Source: Amnibacterium kyonggiense
Lineage (GTDB): Bacteria > Actinomycetota > Actinomycetes > Actinomycetales > Microbacteriaceae
NCBI RefSeq assembly: GCF_004364555.1
Contig: NZ_SOAM01000003.1
Coordinates: forward strand, 372,001 to 436,000
Direction: 5' to 3'
Length of the DNA stretch: 64,000 nucleotides
Both the position numbers and the translations under genes were made by a program. The notes beneath the pieces were generated by a model. That model did no database searches. It saw only the letters and a list, made by a program, of their open reading frames with translations, and was not told where the DNA came from. Positions 7,975 to 16,910 of the stretch are shown here, one piece after another. Each line of letters opens with the position of its first letter. Position 1 is the first letter of the stretch.

Positions 7975-8120
7975 GCCCGCCTCCGCTCGGCCGCCATCGC
8001 GGTACCCGGTCCGGATGGTAGCGCCGGCGTCCCGTAGCGCAGGGAGAACCATTCCGTCGGCCCGCGACGCGCCGCACCGGCAGCGGCGCGCACCTCCCGC
8101 GCCCGCTGTCGTCCGTGCCG

Positions 8121-8145
8121 TATCGTCCGGTGACCGCGAAGGAGG
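8121..8145 (+). promoter_or_regulatory. -10 (TATCGT) and strong SD of the LacI-like gene
   Basis: TATCGT (8121-8126) is followed by AAGGAGG (8139-8145), 3 nt before the ATG. This gives a short leadered mRNA, unlike many neighbours. Confidence 0.5.
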
Positions 8146-8148
8146 GGC

Positions 8149-9027
8149 ATGCCGCACATCAGGGTCGCCGTCCCGTTCCAGGACAACTGGTACTTCGACG
8201 CCGTGCTCGACGGCGTCCGGCGGCGCGCGGCGCGCGACGGCCTCGCGGTCGAGGTGCAGGTCGAAGCGCCGGGGAGGGCGGGTCGGAGCGCCGTCGTGGA
8301 CGGGTTCGACGCCGCGCTCGGCGACCCCGACTGCGCCGGCGCGGTCGCCGTGCACTTCGAGTTCGAGCCGGACCAGGTCGCGCGCCTGCGCGCCCACGGC
8401 AGGACCGTCGTCGTGATCGGCGGCGCCTGCGACGGGCTGCCGAGCATCCTGCCGGACGACGCAGCGGGGGCGGCGGCGGCGACGCGGCACCTCCTCGACC
8501 TCGGGCACCGCGCGATCGCGCACCTCGGCGGGTACGCGACCTCCCCCGACGACTTCTCGATGCGGACCGACCGGGTGCGCGGCTACAGCGAGGCGATGCG
8601 GGATGCGGGCCTCGAGGCGGGATCACACGTCGTGCCGTGCGAGTTCACCCATGACGCCGCGCACCGCGCCGCGACGGCGCTACTCTCCGACCCCGACCGG
8701 CCGACCGCGGTCTTCGTCGTGGCGGACGAGCTCGCGTTCGCCGTGCTGGACGCGGCGGATGACCTCGGGCTCGGCGTGCCCGGTGACCTGAGCGTGATCG
8801 GTATCGACGACCACGTCGGAGCGGCGGCGCGCGGTCTGACGACCTTCCGTCAGGACGTCCCGGCGATCGGCGAGGCGGCGGTCGAGCGCGTGCTCGGCAT
8901 CACCGAGTTCGAGCGGCTCGAGACGGAACTGACGCTCGTCCCGCGGTCGACCACCGCCCCGCCCGGCGCGGCCGCTCCGCCCGCGCGGCGCGGCGGCCTC
9001 CTCGGCCTGCTGTCCCGGCGACGCTGA
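8149..9027 (+). CDS. LacI/GalR-type ligand-binding protein without DNA-binding domain
   Basis: The 292-aa protein corresponds to the periplasmic-binding-protein-like sensor domain of LacI-family repressors. Signs are the ILPDDAAGAAAATRHLLDLGH segment (canonical D...G...A..HL...GH), RVRGYSEAMRDAGL, TAVFVVADELAFAVLDAADDLGL and VPGDLSVIGIDDH. The usual N-terminal 50-60 residue helix-turn-helix and hinge are absent: the first strand starts at residue 4 (IRVAVPFQDNWYF), and the strong SD just before the ATG makes a missed upstream start unlikely. The tail ends in an Arg-rich LLGLLSRRR. It has no signal peptide, so it is probably a cytoplasmic sugar or nucleoside sensor of unknown output. Confidence 0.8.
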   Translation: MPHIRVAVPFQDNWYFDAVLDGVRRRAARDGLAVEVQVEAPGRAGRSAVVDGFDAALGDPDCAGAVAVHFEFEPDQVARLRAHGRTVVVIGGACDGLPSILPDDAAGAAAATRHLLDLGHRAIAHLGGYATSPDDFSMRTDRVRGYSEAMRDAGLEAGSHVVPCEFTHDAAHRAATALLSDPDRPTAVFVVADELAFAVLDAADDLGLGVPGDLSVIGIDDHVGAAARGLTTFRQDVPAIGEAAVERVLGITEFERLETELTLVPRSTTAPPGAAAPPARRGGLLGLLSRRR

Positions 9028-9064
9028 CGTCGGCGATGTCGCCGCCGGATGGTGGACTGCGGCC

Positions 9065-9691
9065 GTGAGCGACACCGCGGCGGCGACGCCGGCGCTGAGC
9101 GACGTGACCGCGGCGTACGACGAGGCGGCCGACCGCTACATCGAGCTGGTCGGCTCCGTCGAGCGCGTCGGCGAGGAGGACCGGGCGGCGATCGGCGCAT
9201 GGGCGGCCGACCTGACCGGACCGGTGCTCGACGTCGGCTCCGGGCCGGGGCACTGGAGCGGGTACCTGCACGACCGCGGCATCGAGGTGGAGGGGGTCGA
9301 CGCGACCCCGCGGCTCCTCGCCCACGCCAGGCGGACGCACCCGGGCATCGTCTTCCGCCTCGGCGACCTCCGGGAGCTCGAGCCGGAGCACCGGTCCCTC
9401 GGCGGTGTGCTCGCCTGGTTCTCCCTCATCCACACCGACCCGGCGCTCGTCCCCGACGTGCTGCGCCGGCTGGCGCAGGGGCTGCGGCCCGGCGGCTCGA
9501 TGCTCGTCGGGTTCTTCGCCGGGGACCGGATCGAGCCCTTCGACCATCGGGTGATCACCGGCTGGACCTGGCCGATGGCGACGATGACCGGGGCGCTCGA
9601 AGCCGTCGGGCTCGCGGTGCTCGACGCCCGGACGTGGCGGACGCCGAACGGTCGGTGCAACGCCGCCGTCCGAGCGCGCCGCGTCGACTGA
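9065..9691 (+). CDS. Class I SAM-dependent methyltransferase
   Basis: The 208-aa protein has a Rossmann methyltransferase core. Motif I is PVLDVGSGPGHWSGYL (about 53-68), the acidic residue of motif II lies in VEGVDATPRLL, and motif post-II is FRLGDLREL. A WFSLIHTDP segment follows, then LRPGGSMLVGFF. This matches the Methyltransf_11/25 group acting on small molecules; the substrate is unknown. The start is GTG with no clear SD. The flavoprotein gene follows 18 nt downstream with its own strong SD, so the two may be co-transcribed. Confidence 0.82.
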   Translation: MSDTAAATPALSDVTAAYDEAADRYIELVGSVERVGEEDRAAIGAWAADLTGPVLDVGSGPGHWSGYLHDRGIEVEGVDATPRLLAHARRTHPGIVFRLGDLRELEPEHRSLGGVLAWFSLIHTDPALVPDVLRRLAQGLRPGGSMLVGFFAGDRIEPFDHRVITGWTWPMATMTGALEAVGLAVLDARTWRTPNGRCNAAVRARRVD

Positions 9692-9709
9692 ACGACGGAG
9701 GAGGCGAGG

Positions 9710-11233
9710 ATGAGCACAGGGGTGAGCCGCCGAGCGGCCGTCGCGACCGCCGTCGGCGTCGGGATGTCGGGGCTGCTCGCCGCCTGCACCGACGGATCGC
9801 CGACGCCTCCGACCCGGACCGCGACGACCGAGCCGGTGCCGACGCCGACGGGCCCCGCCACCTGGAGCGCCCTCGCCGCCGCCACGACGGGCACGCTCCT
9901 CCGTCCGGGGTCGAGCGGGTGGGACGCGGCACGGGTGCTGCGGAACCCGCGCTACGACGACGCGGACCCGCTCGGCATCCTCCGCGTCGCGAGTGCCGAG
10001 GACGTGGCGGCGGGCTTCGCGTTCGCCAGGGCGACGCGGATGCCCGTGGCGCTGCGGGCCGGCGGTCACTCGTACACCGGCTGGTCCGCGGGCGGTGCGC
10101 CGGGCACGGACGTGCCGCGCTCGCTCGTCATCAGCACCGCGGACCTCCGGTCGATCGACGTCGCCTCCGACGGCGGCACGGTCACCATCGGCCCGGGCGC
10201 ACGGCTCCTCGACGTGTACGAGCGGCTCGCCGCCGCGGGACGCGCGATCGGCGCGGGCTCCTGCGCGACCGTCGGGATCGGCGGGCTCACGCTCGGCGGC
10301 GGCCTCGGCGTGCTCGTGCGCTCGTTCGGGCTCACCTGCGATCAGCTCACGGCGGCGACGCTCGTCACCCCCGACGGACGGCAGCACCGCGTCAGCGCGA
10401 CCGCGGAGCCGGACCTGTTCTGGGCCTGCCGCGGGGGCGGCGGCGGCACGGTCGGCGCGGTCACCTCGCTCACCTTCCGCACGCGGCCCGCGCCGGAGGT
10501 GCTCACCTTCGGGATCGCCTTCCCGTGGGCGGCCGCGGCGGACGTCGTCGCCGCCTGGCAGCGCTGGGCACCGACGGCCGACCGCCGGCTCTGGTCGTCC
10601 CTCAAGCTCCTCGGCGGCACCCGGCACCCGGGCGGCCCGTCCGTCACCGTCTCCGGGACCTGGACCGGGCCGAGGACGGCCGCCGACGCCGCCGTCGACG
10701 GCTTCATCCGCGACACCGGGGCGACGCCACTCGCCCACACGGCGACCTCCGCGTCGTACGGGACCGCGATGCGCGCGCTCGCCGGGAACGGCGCCCGGGC
10801 GTCCGAGGCGGCGACGTCCTCCGTCGGGACGAAGCCGCTCGACGCCGTGGGGATCCGGACGCTCGTCGGCCAGGTCGAGGGGGCGTCGTCCGTCGCCGGC
10901 GTGACGGAGGGCGGCGTGGCGCTCGACGCGCTCGGCGGTGCGGTCGCCGACCCCGCCGCGACCGACACCGCCTTCCCCTGGCGGTCCGCGCTGTGGACCG
11001 CGCAGTACACGGCGACCTTCGCCGACGGCGCCGATCCCGCCCCCTTCGACGCGGTCGTCCGCGGCTTCCGGGCGGCGATGCGGCCGTCGTGGGGCGACGC
11101 CGCCTACGCGAACTACTGCGACGCGGCGATCACGGATCCGTCCGCCTACTTCGGCGGCAACACGGAGCGGCTGCGCGGCATCGCCCGCGCCGCGGACCCG
11201 GACGGGCTCCTCCGGCAGCCCCACTGGGTCTGA
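9710..11233 (+). CDS. Exported FAD-linked oxidoreductase, berberine-bridge-enzyme type
   Basis: The 507-aa protein has a twin-Arg N-terminus (SRRAAVATAV) ending in a lipobox-like LLAAC (Cys26), so it may be a Tat-exported lipoprotein. The PP-loop FAD-binding domain carries RAGGHSYTG with H120 and GSCATVGIGG with C185. These correspond to the His and Cys that attach FAD bicovalently in berberine bridge enzymes and related glucooligosaccharide oxidases. The C-terminal BBE element is seen in YANYCDAAI...YFGGNTERLRGI. Such enzymes oxidise sugars or phenolics using oxygen; the substrate is unknown. The ATG follows a strong GGAGGAGGCGAGG. A perfect hairpin terminator follows the stop. Confidence 0.85.
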   Translation: MSTGVSRRAAVATAVGVGMSGLLAACTDGSPTPPTRTATTEPVPTPTGPATWSALAAATTGTLLRPGSSGWDAARVLRNPRYDDADPLGILRVASAEDVAAGFAFARATRMPVALRAGGHSYTGWSAGGAPGTDVPRSLVISTADLRSIDVASDGGTVTIGPGARLLDVYERLAAAGRAIGAGSCATVGIGGLTLGGGLGVLVRSFGLTCDQLTAATLVTPDGRQHRVSATAEPDLFWACRGGGGGTVGAVTSLTFRTRPAPEVLTFGIAFPWAAAADVVAAWQRWAPTADRRLWSSLKLLGGTRHPGGPSVTVSGTWTGPRTAADAAVDGFIRDTGATPLAHTATSASYGTAMRALAGNGARASEAATSSVGTKPLDAVGIRTLVGQVEGASSVAGVTEGGVALDALGGAVADPAATDTAFPWRSALWTAQYTATFADGADPAPFDAVVRGFRAAMRPSWGDAAYANYCDAAITDPSAYFGGNTERLRGIARAADPDGLLRQPHWV

Positions 11234-11261
11234 CCGCCAGAGCCGGCCGTCCAGGGAACGC

Positions 11262-11293
11262 AGAAGGCCCCGGTCGTTCGACCGGGGCCTTCT
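11262..11293. terminator. Hairpin terminator, 15-bp perfect stem
   Basis: Arms 11262-11276 and 11279-11293 pair perfectly (AGAAGGCCCCGGTCG and its complement). The hairpin sits between the flavoenzyme gene and the convergent tRNA gene and could act in both directions. Confidence 0.8.
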
Positions 11294-11312
11294 CGCTCGT
11301 CTGAGCGCTGTG

Positions 11313-11386
11313 TTGCGGGGGCAGGATTTGAACCTACGACCTCTGGGTTATGAGCCCAGCGAGCTACCGAACTGCTCCACCCCGCG
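11313..11386 (-). tRNA. tRNA-fMet (anticodon CAT), initiator
   Basis: A 74-nt cloverleaf on the minus strand. The acceptor stem is CGCGGGG / CCCCGCA, with an unpaired C1 and A72, the identity mark of bacterial initiator tRNA. The anticodon stem CTGGG / CCCAG provides the three G:C pairs flanking the CTCATAA loop. The T-loop is GGTTCAAATCC. The discriminator is A73, and the 3' CCA is not encoded (the next bases are CAC). Confidence 0.95.
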
Positions 11387-11439
11387 ATGCATGAAGAAGC
11401 CTACCATCCCTCGGCGCGGGGCTCGGACGTCGACCGGGA

Positions 11440-14349
11440 TCAGCCCTCCGCGGCGATCGCGTCGGCGATCGCCTGCTGCAGCGCCTTGTCCGCCTGCGCG
11501 GCCTTGACGAGGTCGTTGTCCTTGTACGCCGCCTCGCGATCGGCGAGCGCCTGCTTCGCGTCGGCGAGCGCCGCCTGCAGCTTCGCGTTGTCGGTGCCCG
11601 TGCTCGGCGTCGTCGGGGTCGTCGGGGTGTTGCCGTTGCCGGAGTCCGGCGTGTCCGTGCCCGAGTTGCCGCCGAAGAGCGCATTCAGCGACTCGTCGAG
11701 GGTGTCCGCGATCTGCACGTTGCCGCCGAACGCCGTCAGCACCTTCCGCAGCAGCGGGTAGGAGTTGCTCGAGCTCGACTTCACGTACACCGGCTCGACG
11801 TACAGGAGGCCGCCGCCGACCGGGATCGTGAGCAGGTTGCCGTAGATGACGCTCGATCCCGACCCGGACGAGCCGCCGATGTTCAGCAGGTTCAGCTGCG
11901 ACTTGATCGTGGTGTCGGACTGGAACGCGGCCTGGACCTGCGTCGGCCCGGACACGACGTTGTTCTGGGGCAGCACGAGCAGGCGGAGCTGGCCGTAGTC
12001 GGCCGCCTTCGTCCCCTGCGTCGACCCGGCGTCGGCGTCCACGGCGAGGTAGCCGGTGAGGCGACCGCGCTGCTCCGTCGTGCTCGAGCCAGGGATGAAC
12101 GTCGAGTACAGCGAGAACGTCGGTGCGTCCTGCGTCGGCAGCTTCATCGTCAGGTAGTACGGCGGCTGCTTCGACGTGTTGTTCGTGTCCGCGGCGGCCG
12201 ACGGGTCGTTCGGCGTGCCCCACTGGTCCTCGCTCGTGTACCAGAGCGCAGGACTCGTCACGTGGTACTGGCCGAGCACCTCGCGCTGCACGCGGAAGAG
12301 GTCCTCCGGGTAGCGCACGTGGCTGATCAGGTCGCCGCCCATCGCCGACAGGTTCTCGACGGTCGACGGGAAGACGCTGCGCCAGGCCTTCAGCACCGGG
12401 TCGCTCGGGTCCCAGGCGTAGAGCTTCACCTGCCCCGTGTAGGCGTCGACCGTCGCCTTGACGGAGTTGCGGATGTAGTTGATCTGGTCGGTCGCGTAGC
12501 TCGTCGTCGTGTTGGTGTTCGAGTTCGACAGCGCCTGCGTGAGGCTCTGGCTGCTCGAGTAGGGGTAGCTCGACGAGGTCGTGTACCCGTCGACGATCCA
12601 CACGATCCGGCCGTTGACGACGGACGGGTACGGATCCGAGTCGAGCGTCAGGTAGGGGGCGACCTTCTGCACGCGCGTCTTCGGGTCGCGGTCGTAGAGG
12701 ATCTGCGAGTCCTGGTTGACGGCGTTCGACAGCAGGATCTGGTCGGAGGAGAACTTCAGAGCGTAGACGAGCCGGTTGAAGAGGTTCCCGACGCTCGGAC
12801 CGCCCTCCCCCGCCCCCGTGGCGTCATAGGTCGAGCTCTGCTGCTCGCTGTTCGCGCCGTTGCCGCTCGCGTAGTCGAGCTCGATCGGCTTCGTGCTCTT
12901 CGGTGCGCCGACGACCGAGAACGGCGGCGAGTTCTCACCGAAGTAGATGCCCGGCTGCTTGATGTCGAGGGAGCCGCTCGTCGGGATGTTCGACTCGAAG
13001 AAGGACGGGGCGCCGCCGGCGGTCGGCTTCGTGCCGTATGCGGCGACCAGGCCGTAGCCGTGCGTGTAGACGAAGGTGTTGTTGTACGGCGACGAGGTCT
13101 GCAGGCCGGCCTGGTTCAGCTCCCGGACCGCGACGACGGCGTCCTGCGAGGTGCCGTCGATCCGGTAGCGGTCGACGTCGAGGAACGCCGGGAACTTGTA
13201 GTACTGCTTGAACTGCTGCAGCTGCGCGAAGGTCGCCGACACGACGTTGGGGTCGATGATCCGGATGTTCGCGGTGGTCTGCGCGTCCGAGCGGAGCGCG
13301 CCCTCCTGCGCCGTGGTCTTCGCGTTGTAGGCGATCTGCTTCGTCCCGGCCACGCCGTAGGCCTCACGCGTCGCGTTGATCGCGGACTTGATGTAGGGCC
13401 GCTCCAGGCTGCCCTCGTTCGGCTTCACCTGCAGGTTCCAGAGGGCCCAGGGGAAGACGGAGCCGACGACGATCGAGACGACGACGAGCAGGCCGGTGCC
13501 GATCAGCGGCAGACGCCAACGACCGATGACCGCGGTGACGACGAAGAGCGCGGCGACGAGCAGGGCGCAGACCGCGAGGATCAGCCGGCCGGGGATGACC
13601 GCGTTCGCGTCCGCGTAGGCCGCGCCGGTGAACAGACCGCCGGTGCTCTGGTCGTAGAGCGTCGTGAACTGGTCCAGGTACAGGCTGACCGCCTGCAGCA
13701 GGAGGAAGACCGCGAAGGTCACCGCGACCTGCACCCGCGCGGCGCGCGAGACCCGGATGTCGCGGCCGACCACGCGGATGCCGCCGTAGAGGTAGGAGGT
13801 CGCGATCGCCGCCACGGTGGAGACGACGAGCACCGCGGACGCGAAGCCGACGATGCCGTGCAGCGCGGGCAGCGTGAAGAGGTAGAAGCCGACGTTCATC
13901 CCGAAGACCGGATCGGTCTGCCCGGGCACGTCCTGCGCGTGGAACATCAGCAGGATCGGCTGCCAGCGGGCGGCCGCCGAGACGCCCGCGAAGAGGCCGA
14001 CCACGACCGGCACGCCGATCATCACGACGCGGCGCAGCGGCTCGATGACCTGCTGGTAGCGGTCGAGCTGCGCGGTCAGCTTCGCGTAGACGGGGCGGAG
14101 CCGGTACGCGAGCTGGATCGTCACGATCACGGGGACGGCCATGCCGAGGAAGCCCACGACGAAGAGCCCGGCGATGGCGAGCCATTCCGTGTACAGGACG
14201 CTCGAGTAGCCGAGCTTCCCGAACCAGAGCGCGTCCGTGTACAGACCCGCGAAGAGGAAGAACCCGATGAGGAGCACGACCACGACGCCCAGGGTGATCG
14301 CGAGTACCGCGCGCCTCCGTCGTGCCGGCGCTGCTGCCTGCGTCGTCAC
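11440..14349 (-). CDS. UPF0182-family integral membrane protein
   Basis: The 969-aa protein has about seven transmembrane helices in its first third (about 18-38, 58-80, 110-130, 160-190, 212-232, 255-275, 283-303), followed by a large extracytoplasmic domain (about 310-890) and a low-complexity tail ending in a charged coiled-coil-like helix (LADAKQALADREAAYK). Length and layout match UPF0182 proteins conserved in actinobacteria (M. tuberculosis Rv3193c is the counterpart in the same synteny). Function is unknown. The GTG start overlaps the stop of the upstream PDZ-Lon protease gene by 4 bp (GTGA), so translation is probably coupled; TAGGCT 7 nt upstream could also give a separate leaderless transcript. 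Confidence 0.93.
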   Translation of the reverse strand: MTTQAAAPARRRRAVLAITLGVVVVLLIGFFLFAGLYTDALWFGKLGYSSVLYTEWLAIAGLFVVGFLGMAVPVIVTIQLAYRLRPVYAKLTAQLDRYQQVIEPLRRVVMIGVPVVVGLFAGVSAAARWQPILLMFHAQDVPGQTDPVFGMNVGFYLFTLPALHGIVGFASAVLVVSTVAAIATSYLYGGIRVVGRDIRVSRAARVQVAVTFAVFLLLQAVSLYLDQFTTLYDQSTGGLFTGAAYADANAVIPGRLILAVCALLVAALFVVTAVIGRWRLPLIGTGLLVVVSIVVGSVFPWALWNLQVKPNEGSLERPYIKSAINATREAYGVAGTKQIAYNAKTTAQEGALRSDAQTTANIRIIDPNVVSATFAQLQQFKQYYKFPAFLDVDRYRIDGTSQDAVVAVRELNQAGLQTSSPYNNTFVYTHGYGLVAAYGTKPTAGGAPSFFESNIPTSGSLDIKQPGIYFGENSPPFSVVGAPKSTKPIELDYASGNGANSEQQSSTYDATGAGEGGPSVGNLFNRLVYALKFSSDQILLSNAVNQDSQILYDRDPKTRVQKVAPYLTLDSDPYPSVVNGRIVWIVDGYTTSSSYPYSSSQSLTQALSNSNTNTTTSYATDQINYIRNSVKATVDAYTGQVKLYAWDPSDPVLKAWRSVFPSTVENLSAMGGDLISHVRYPEDLFRVQREVLGQYHVTSPALWYTSEDQWGTPNDPSAAADTNNTSKQPPYYLTMKLPTQDAPTFSLYSTFIPGSSTTEQRGRLTGYLAVDADAGSTQGTKAADYGQLRLLVLPQNNVVSGPTQVQAAFQSDTTIKSQLNLLNIGGSSGSGSSVIYGNLLTIPVGGGLLYVEPVYVKSSSSNSYPLLRKVLTAFGGNVQIADTLDESLNALFGGNSGTDTPDSGNGNTPTTPTTPSTGTDNAKLQAALADAKQALADREAAYKDNDLVKAAQADKALQQAIADAIAAEG

Positions 14350-15479
14350 CCGGAGGAGCCTACCCGTGCCGAGCAGGTCGGCAGGCCCCGGACGGATCCC
14401 TGGTCACGCACGTGTTCGAGCGCCTCGAGGGAGTCCGAGAGGGTGCCCACAGCAACCACATCGAGACCACCAGGGATGTGCCCCTCCACCTCGTCGCAGT
14501 TCGCCTCGGGCGCGAGGAACAGGGTCGCTCCGGCCGCCCGCGCTGCCGCCATCTTCTGCACGATGCCGCCGATCGCGCCGACCGTGCCGTCGCCGCAGAT
14601 CGTCCCGGTGCCGGCGACATGGCGCCCGCCCGTCAGGGACCCGGGCGTGAGCTTGTCGATGATGCCGAGCGCGAACATCATCCCTGCGGACGGGCCGCCG
14701 ACGTCGTCGATCCGCAGGTCGACCTCGAACGGCGGCTTCACCGTCGCCGAGCTCGTGACGCCGAGGAGCGGCCGCGTGCCGCCCGTCCCGTCCGGCACCC
14801 GCTTCGGCGTGACGTCGAGGGTGCGGGAGGCGCCGTCGCGGGTCACGACGACGGTCGACGCCTTCGCCCCGCCCGCGATGACGGCGTTCTGCAGCGAGCA
14901 CGCGTCCTGGATCCGCCGCCCGTCGTACTCGGTGACGACGTCGCCCGGACGCAGCACGCCCGCGGCGGCGGACCCCGCCCGCACGGTGGCGACGGTCACC
15001 TTCCCGTCCACGTCGTAGCCGAGGTCGGTGAGGGCCGCCGCGATGGCGCTCTGCTGCGACGAGGTCATCTCCTGGGCGCTCTCCCGATCCGCCTGCTGCT
15101 GCGTCTCCCCCTGCGGGAAGACCGCCTCGAGCGGGATCACGGTCTTCGTCGGATCGAGCCACGCCTGGGCCAGGTCGAGCCACGACGGCCCGGACGACAC
15201 CGTGCCCACCACGGACACGGTGAGCAGGTCGAGCCGACCCGTCGTCGGGTACGTCCTCCGGTCCGGGATCGAGATGAGCGGAGCGCGGTCCTTGCCGGTG
15301 CCGCTCGAGCCGAGCGTGTCGAAGACAGGACCGGGCTGCTCGACCGCGTACGGCGAGGGCAGCAGCGCGACCACGAGGACGAGGGCGACCGCGAGCAGGG
15401 CGACGACGGGGACGACGCGGGACGTGCCCGTCGCGGGCCGGCTGTGCGCGTCGAGCGAACGCGGCCCCTGTTCCTGCAT
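14346..15479 (-). CDS. PDZ-Lon (S16) membrane protease, YlbL-like
   Basis: The 377-aa protein has one N-terminal transmembrane helix (about 22-42), a PDZ domain (about 150-235) and a C-terminal Lon proteolytic domain. The Ser-Lys dyad is visible: S264 in DDVGGPSAGMMFALG and K309 in AIGGIVQKMAAARAAGA. Members (B. subtilis YlbL, M. tuberculosis Rv3194c) act at the outer face of the membrane in quality control or signalling. It overlaps the UPF0182 gene by 4 bp, forming an operon. It is transcribed divergently from the zincin-like gene, with only 20 bp between start codons. On this strand TACGCT lies 9 nt before the ATG. Confidence 0.92.
   Translation of the reverse strand: MQEQGPRSLDAHSRPATGTSRVVPVVALLAVALVLVVALLPSPYAVEQPGPVFDTLGSSGTGKDRAPLISIPDRRTYPTTGRLDLLTVSVVGTVSSGPSWLDLAQAWLDPTKTVIPLEAVFPQGETQQQADRESAQEMTSSQQSAIAAALTDLGYDVDGKVTVATVRAGSAAAGVLRPGDVVTEYDGRRIQDACSLQNAVIAGGAKASTVVVTRDGASRTLDVTPKRVPDGTGGTRPLLGVTSSATVKPPFEVDLRIDDVGGPSAGMMFALGIIDKLTPGSLTGGRHVAGTGTICGDGTVGAIGGIVQKMAAARAAGATLFLAPEANCDEVEGHIPGGLDVVAVGTLSDSLEALEHVRDQGSVRGLPTCSARVGSSG
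14357..14362 (-). promoter_or_regulatory. Possible internal leaderless -10 (TAGGCT)
   Basis: TAGGCT lies 7 nt upstream of the UPF0182 GTG, inside the end of the PDZ-Lon gene. This would allow independent leaderless transcription in addition to coupling. Confidence 0.35.
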
Positions 15480-15499
15480 GGAGCGCCTAGCGTAAAGCC
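15480..15499. promoter_or_regulatory. 20-bp divergent leaderless promoter region
   Basis: Two genes start back to back 20 bp apart. TAGCGT (+, 15488-15493) is 6 nt before the ATG at 15500, and the overlapping TACGCT (-, 15494-15489) is 9 nt before the ATG at 15479. Neither gene has an SD. Confidence 0.6.
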
Positions 15500-16840
15500 A
15501 TGGCCGATGAGCCGGACGACGCCTCCGAACCGGATCTGCAGGAGATGCTGCGCCGGATGATGGCGGGCGGGGGTGCGCCCGACACCGCCGCCCTCGCCAA
15601 GGCGATGGGGCTGCCGGGCGGCGCTGCCGGCCTCGAGCAGCTGATGGCGCAGCTGCGCCAGGCGATGCAGAACCCGGACGGGACGATCGACTGGTCGATC
15701 GCCACCGATCAGGCGATCGCCGCCGCCGGCGCCGGGACGCTGTCCGCGACCGACCAGCAGACCGCGGCGGTCACGCAGGCGTTCGGCGTCGCGAGCCTCT
15801 GGCTCGACGAGTCGACGACCTTCGACACGCTGCCCGAGACGCCGGGCACCCTGACCCGCACCCAGTGGATCCGGCAGACGATGCCGTTCTGGGTGCAGCT
15901 CGCGGAGCCGGTCGCGCTGCGCATCGCGGACTCGCTCACGAGCGTCTTCACCGAGCAGATCCCGCCGGAGATCGCGGGCGAGCTCGCCGCGCGCGTCCCC
16001 GATGCGGGCCGGATGATCCAGCAGGTCTGCGGCACGATCTTCGCCGCGCAGCTCGGCGCGGTCGTCGGCGGCCTCGCGGCGGACGTGGTCTCCGGCGGTG
16101 ACGTCGGTGTGCCGCTGCTGCCGGACGGCAAGGCGGCCCTCCTGCCCCAGAACCTCGCCGCATTCGGCGAGGGCCTGGACATCGACGAGCAGCAGATCGC
16201 CCTCTACCTCGCGGTGCGGGAGCTGGCGCACGCGCGCCTGTTCCGGCACGCGCGGTGGCTGCGCCTGCAGCTCACGAGCACGATCGCGGACTTCTCGCGC
16301 GACCTCGGCGTCGACATCGACCAGGTGCAGCGGTTCGCGGAGGGCTTCGACCCGACGGACACCGAGCGGCTCAAGGAGGCGTTCTCCTCCGGCGAGCTCA
16401 TCCCGCCGAAGACCGAGTCGCAGGAGGCGGCGCTGAACCGCCTCGAGACGACGCTGGCGCTCGTCGAGGGCTGGGTCGACGTGGTGACCGCCGACGCGAC
16501 GGCGCGCCTGCCGAAGTCCGGAGCGATCGCCGAGACCGTGCGGCGTCGCCGGGCGACCGGCGGGCCGGGCGAGCAGGCGTTCGCGACCCTGGTCGGGCTC
16601 GAGCTGCGGCCGCGACGGCTGCGCGAGGCGGCGGCGATGTGGCGCCGAGTGACCGACGCGCTCGGCACCGCCGGCCGGGACGCGCTCTGGTCGCACCCGG
16701 ACCTCCTGCCGACCGCGGAGGACATCGACGCGCCGGACGCGCTGATCGCCCGGCTCACGGCCGCCGAGCCGCCGAAGGACGACGTCGACCGCGAGATCGA
16801 GGAGCTCCTCCGCGGCGACGACCCGCCCCCGCCCGTCTGA
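15500..16840 (+). CDS. Zinc-dependent metalloprotease-like protein (DUF2342 family)
   Basis: The 446-aa protein matches the actinobacterial family often labelled zinc-dependent metalloprotease or F420-biosynthesis-associated. Evidence is the length, the Met/Gln-rich N-terminal helices (LQEMLRRMMAGG), the W-I-x-Q-T-M-P-F-W-V-Q-L region (about 122-133) and the helix LYLAVRELAHARLFRHARWL (about 235-254). In that helix RELAH occupies the place of a zincin HExxH, so the first His is Arg. It is the counterpart of M. tuberculosis Rv3195. Real proteolytic activity is unproven. The acidic C-terminal tail lacks structure signals. Expression is probably leaderless from the shared 20-bp divergent promoter. 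Confidence 0.8.
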   Translation: MADEPDDASEPDLQEMLRRMMAGGGAPDTAALAKAMGLPGGAAGLEQLMAQLRQAMQNPDGTIDWSIATDQAIAAAGAGTLSATDQQTAAVTQAFGVASLWLDESTTFDTLPETPGTLTRTQWIRQTMPFWVQLAEPVALRIADSLTSVFTEQIPPEIAGELAARVPDAGRMIQQVCGTIFAAQLGAVVGGLAADVVSGGDVGVPLLPDGKAALLPQNLAAFGEGLDIDEQQIALYLAVRELAHARLFRHARWLRLQLTSTIADFSRDLGVDIDQVQRFAEGFDPTDTERLKEAFSSGELIPPKTESQEAALNRLETTLALVEGWVDVVTADATARLPKSGAIAETVRRRRATGGPGEQAFATLVGLELRPRRLREAAAMWRRVTDALGTAGRDALWSHPDLLPTAEDIDAPDALIARLTAAEPPKDDVDREIEELLRGDDPPPPV

Positions 16841-16910
16841 TCCGCCCGCCGGTGCAGCGGGCTGTGGAGAGCGCGGCGCGCGGATCCGGCCGAGTCGGCA
16901 CACTCCTCGG

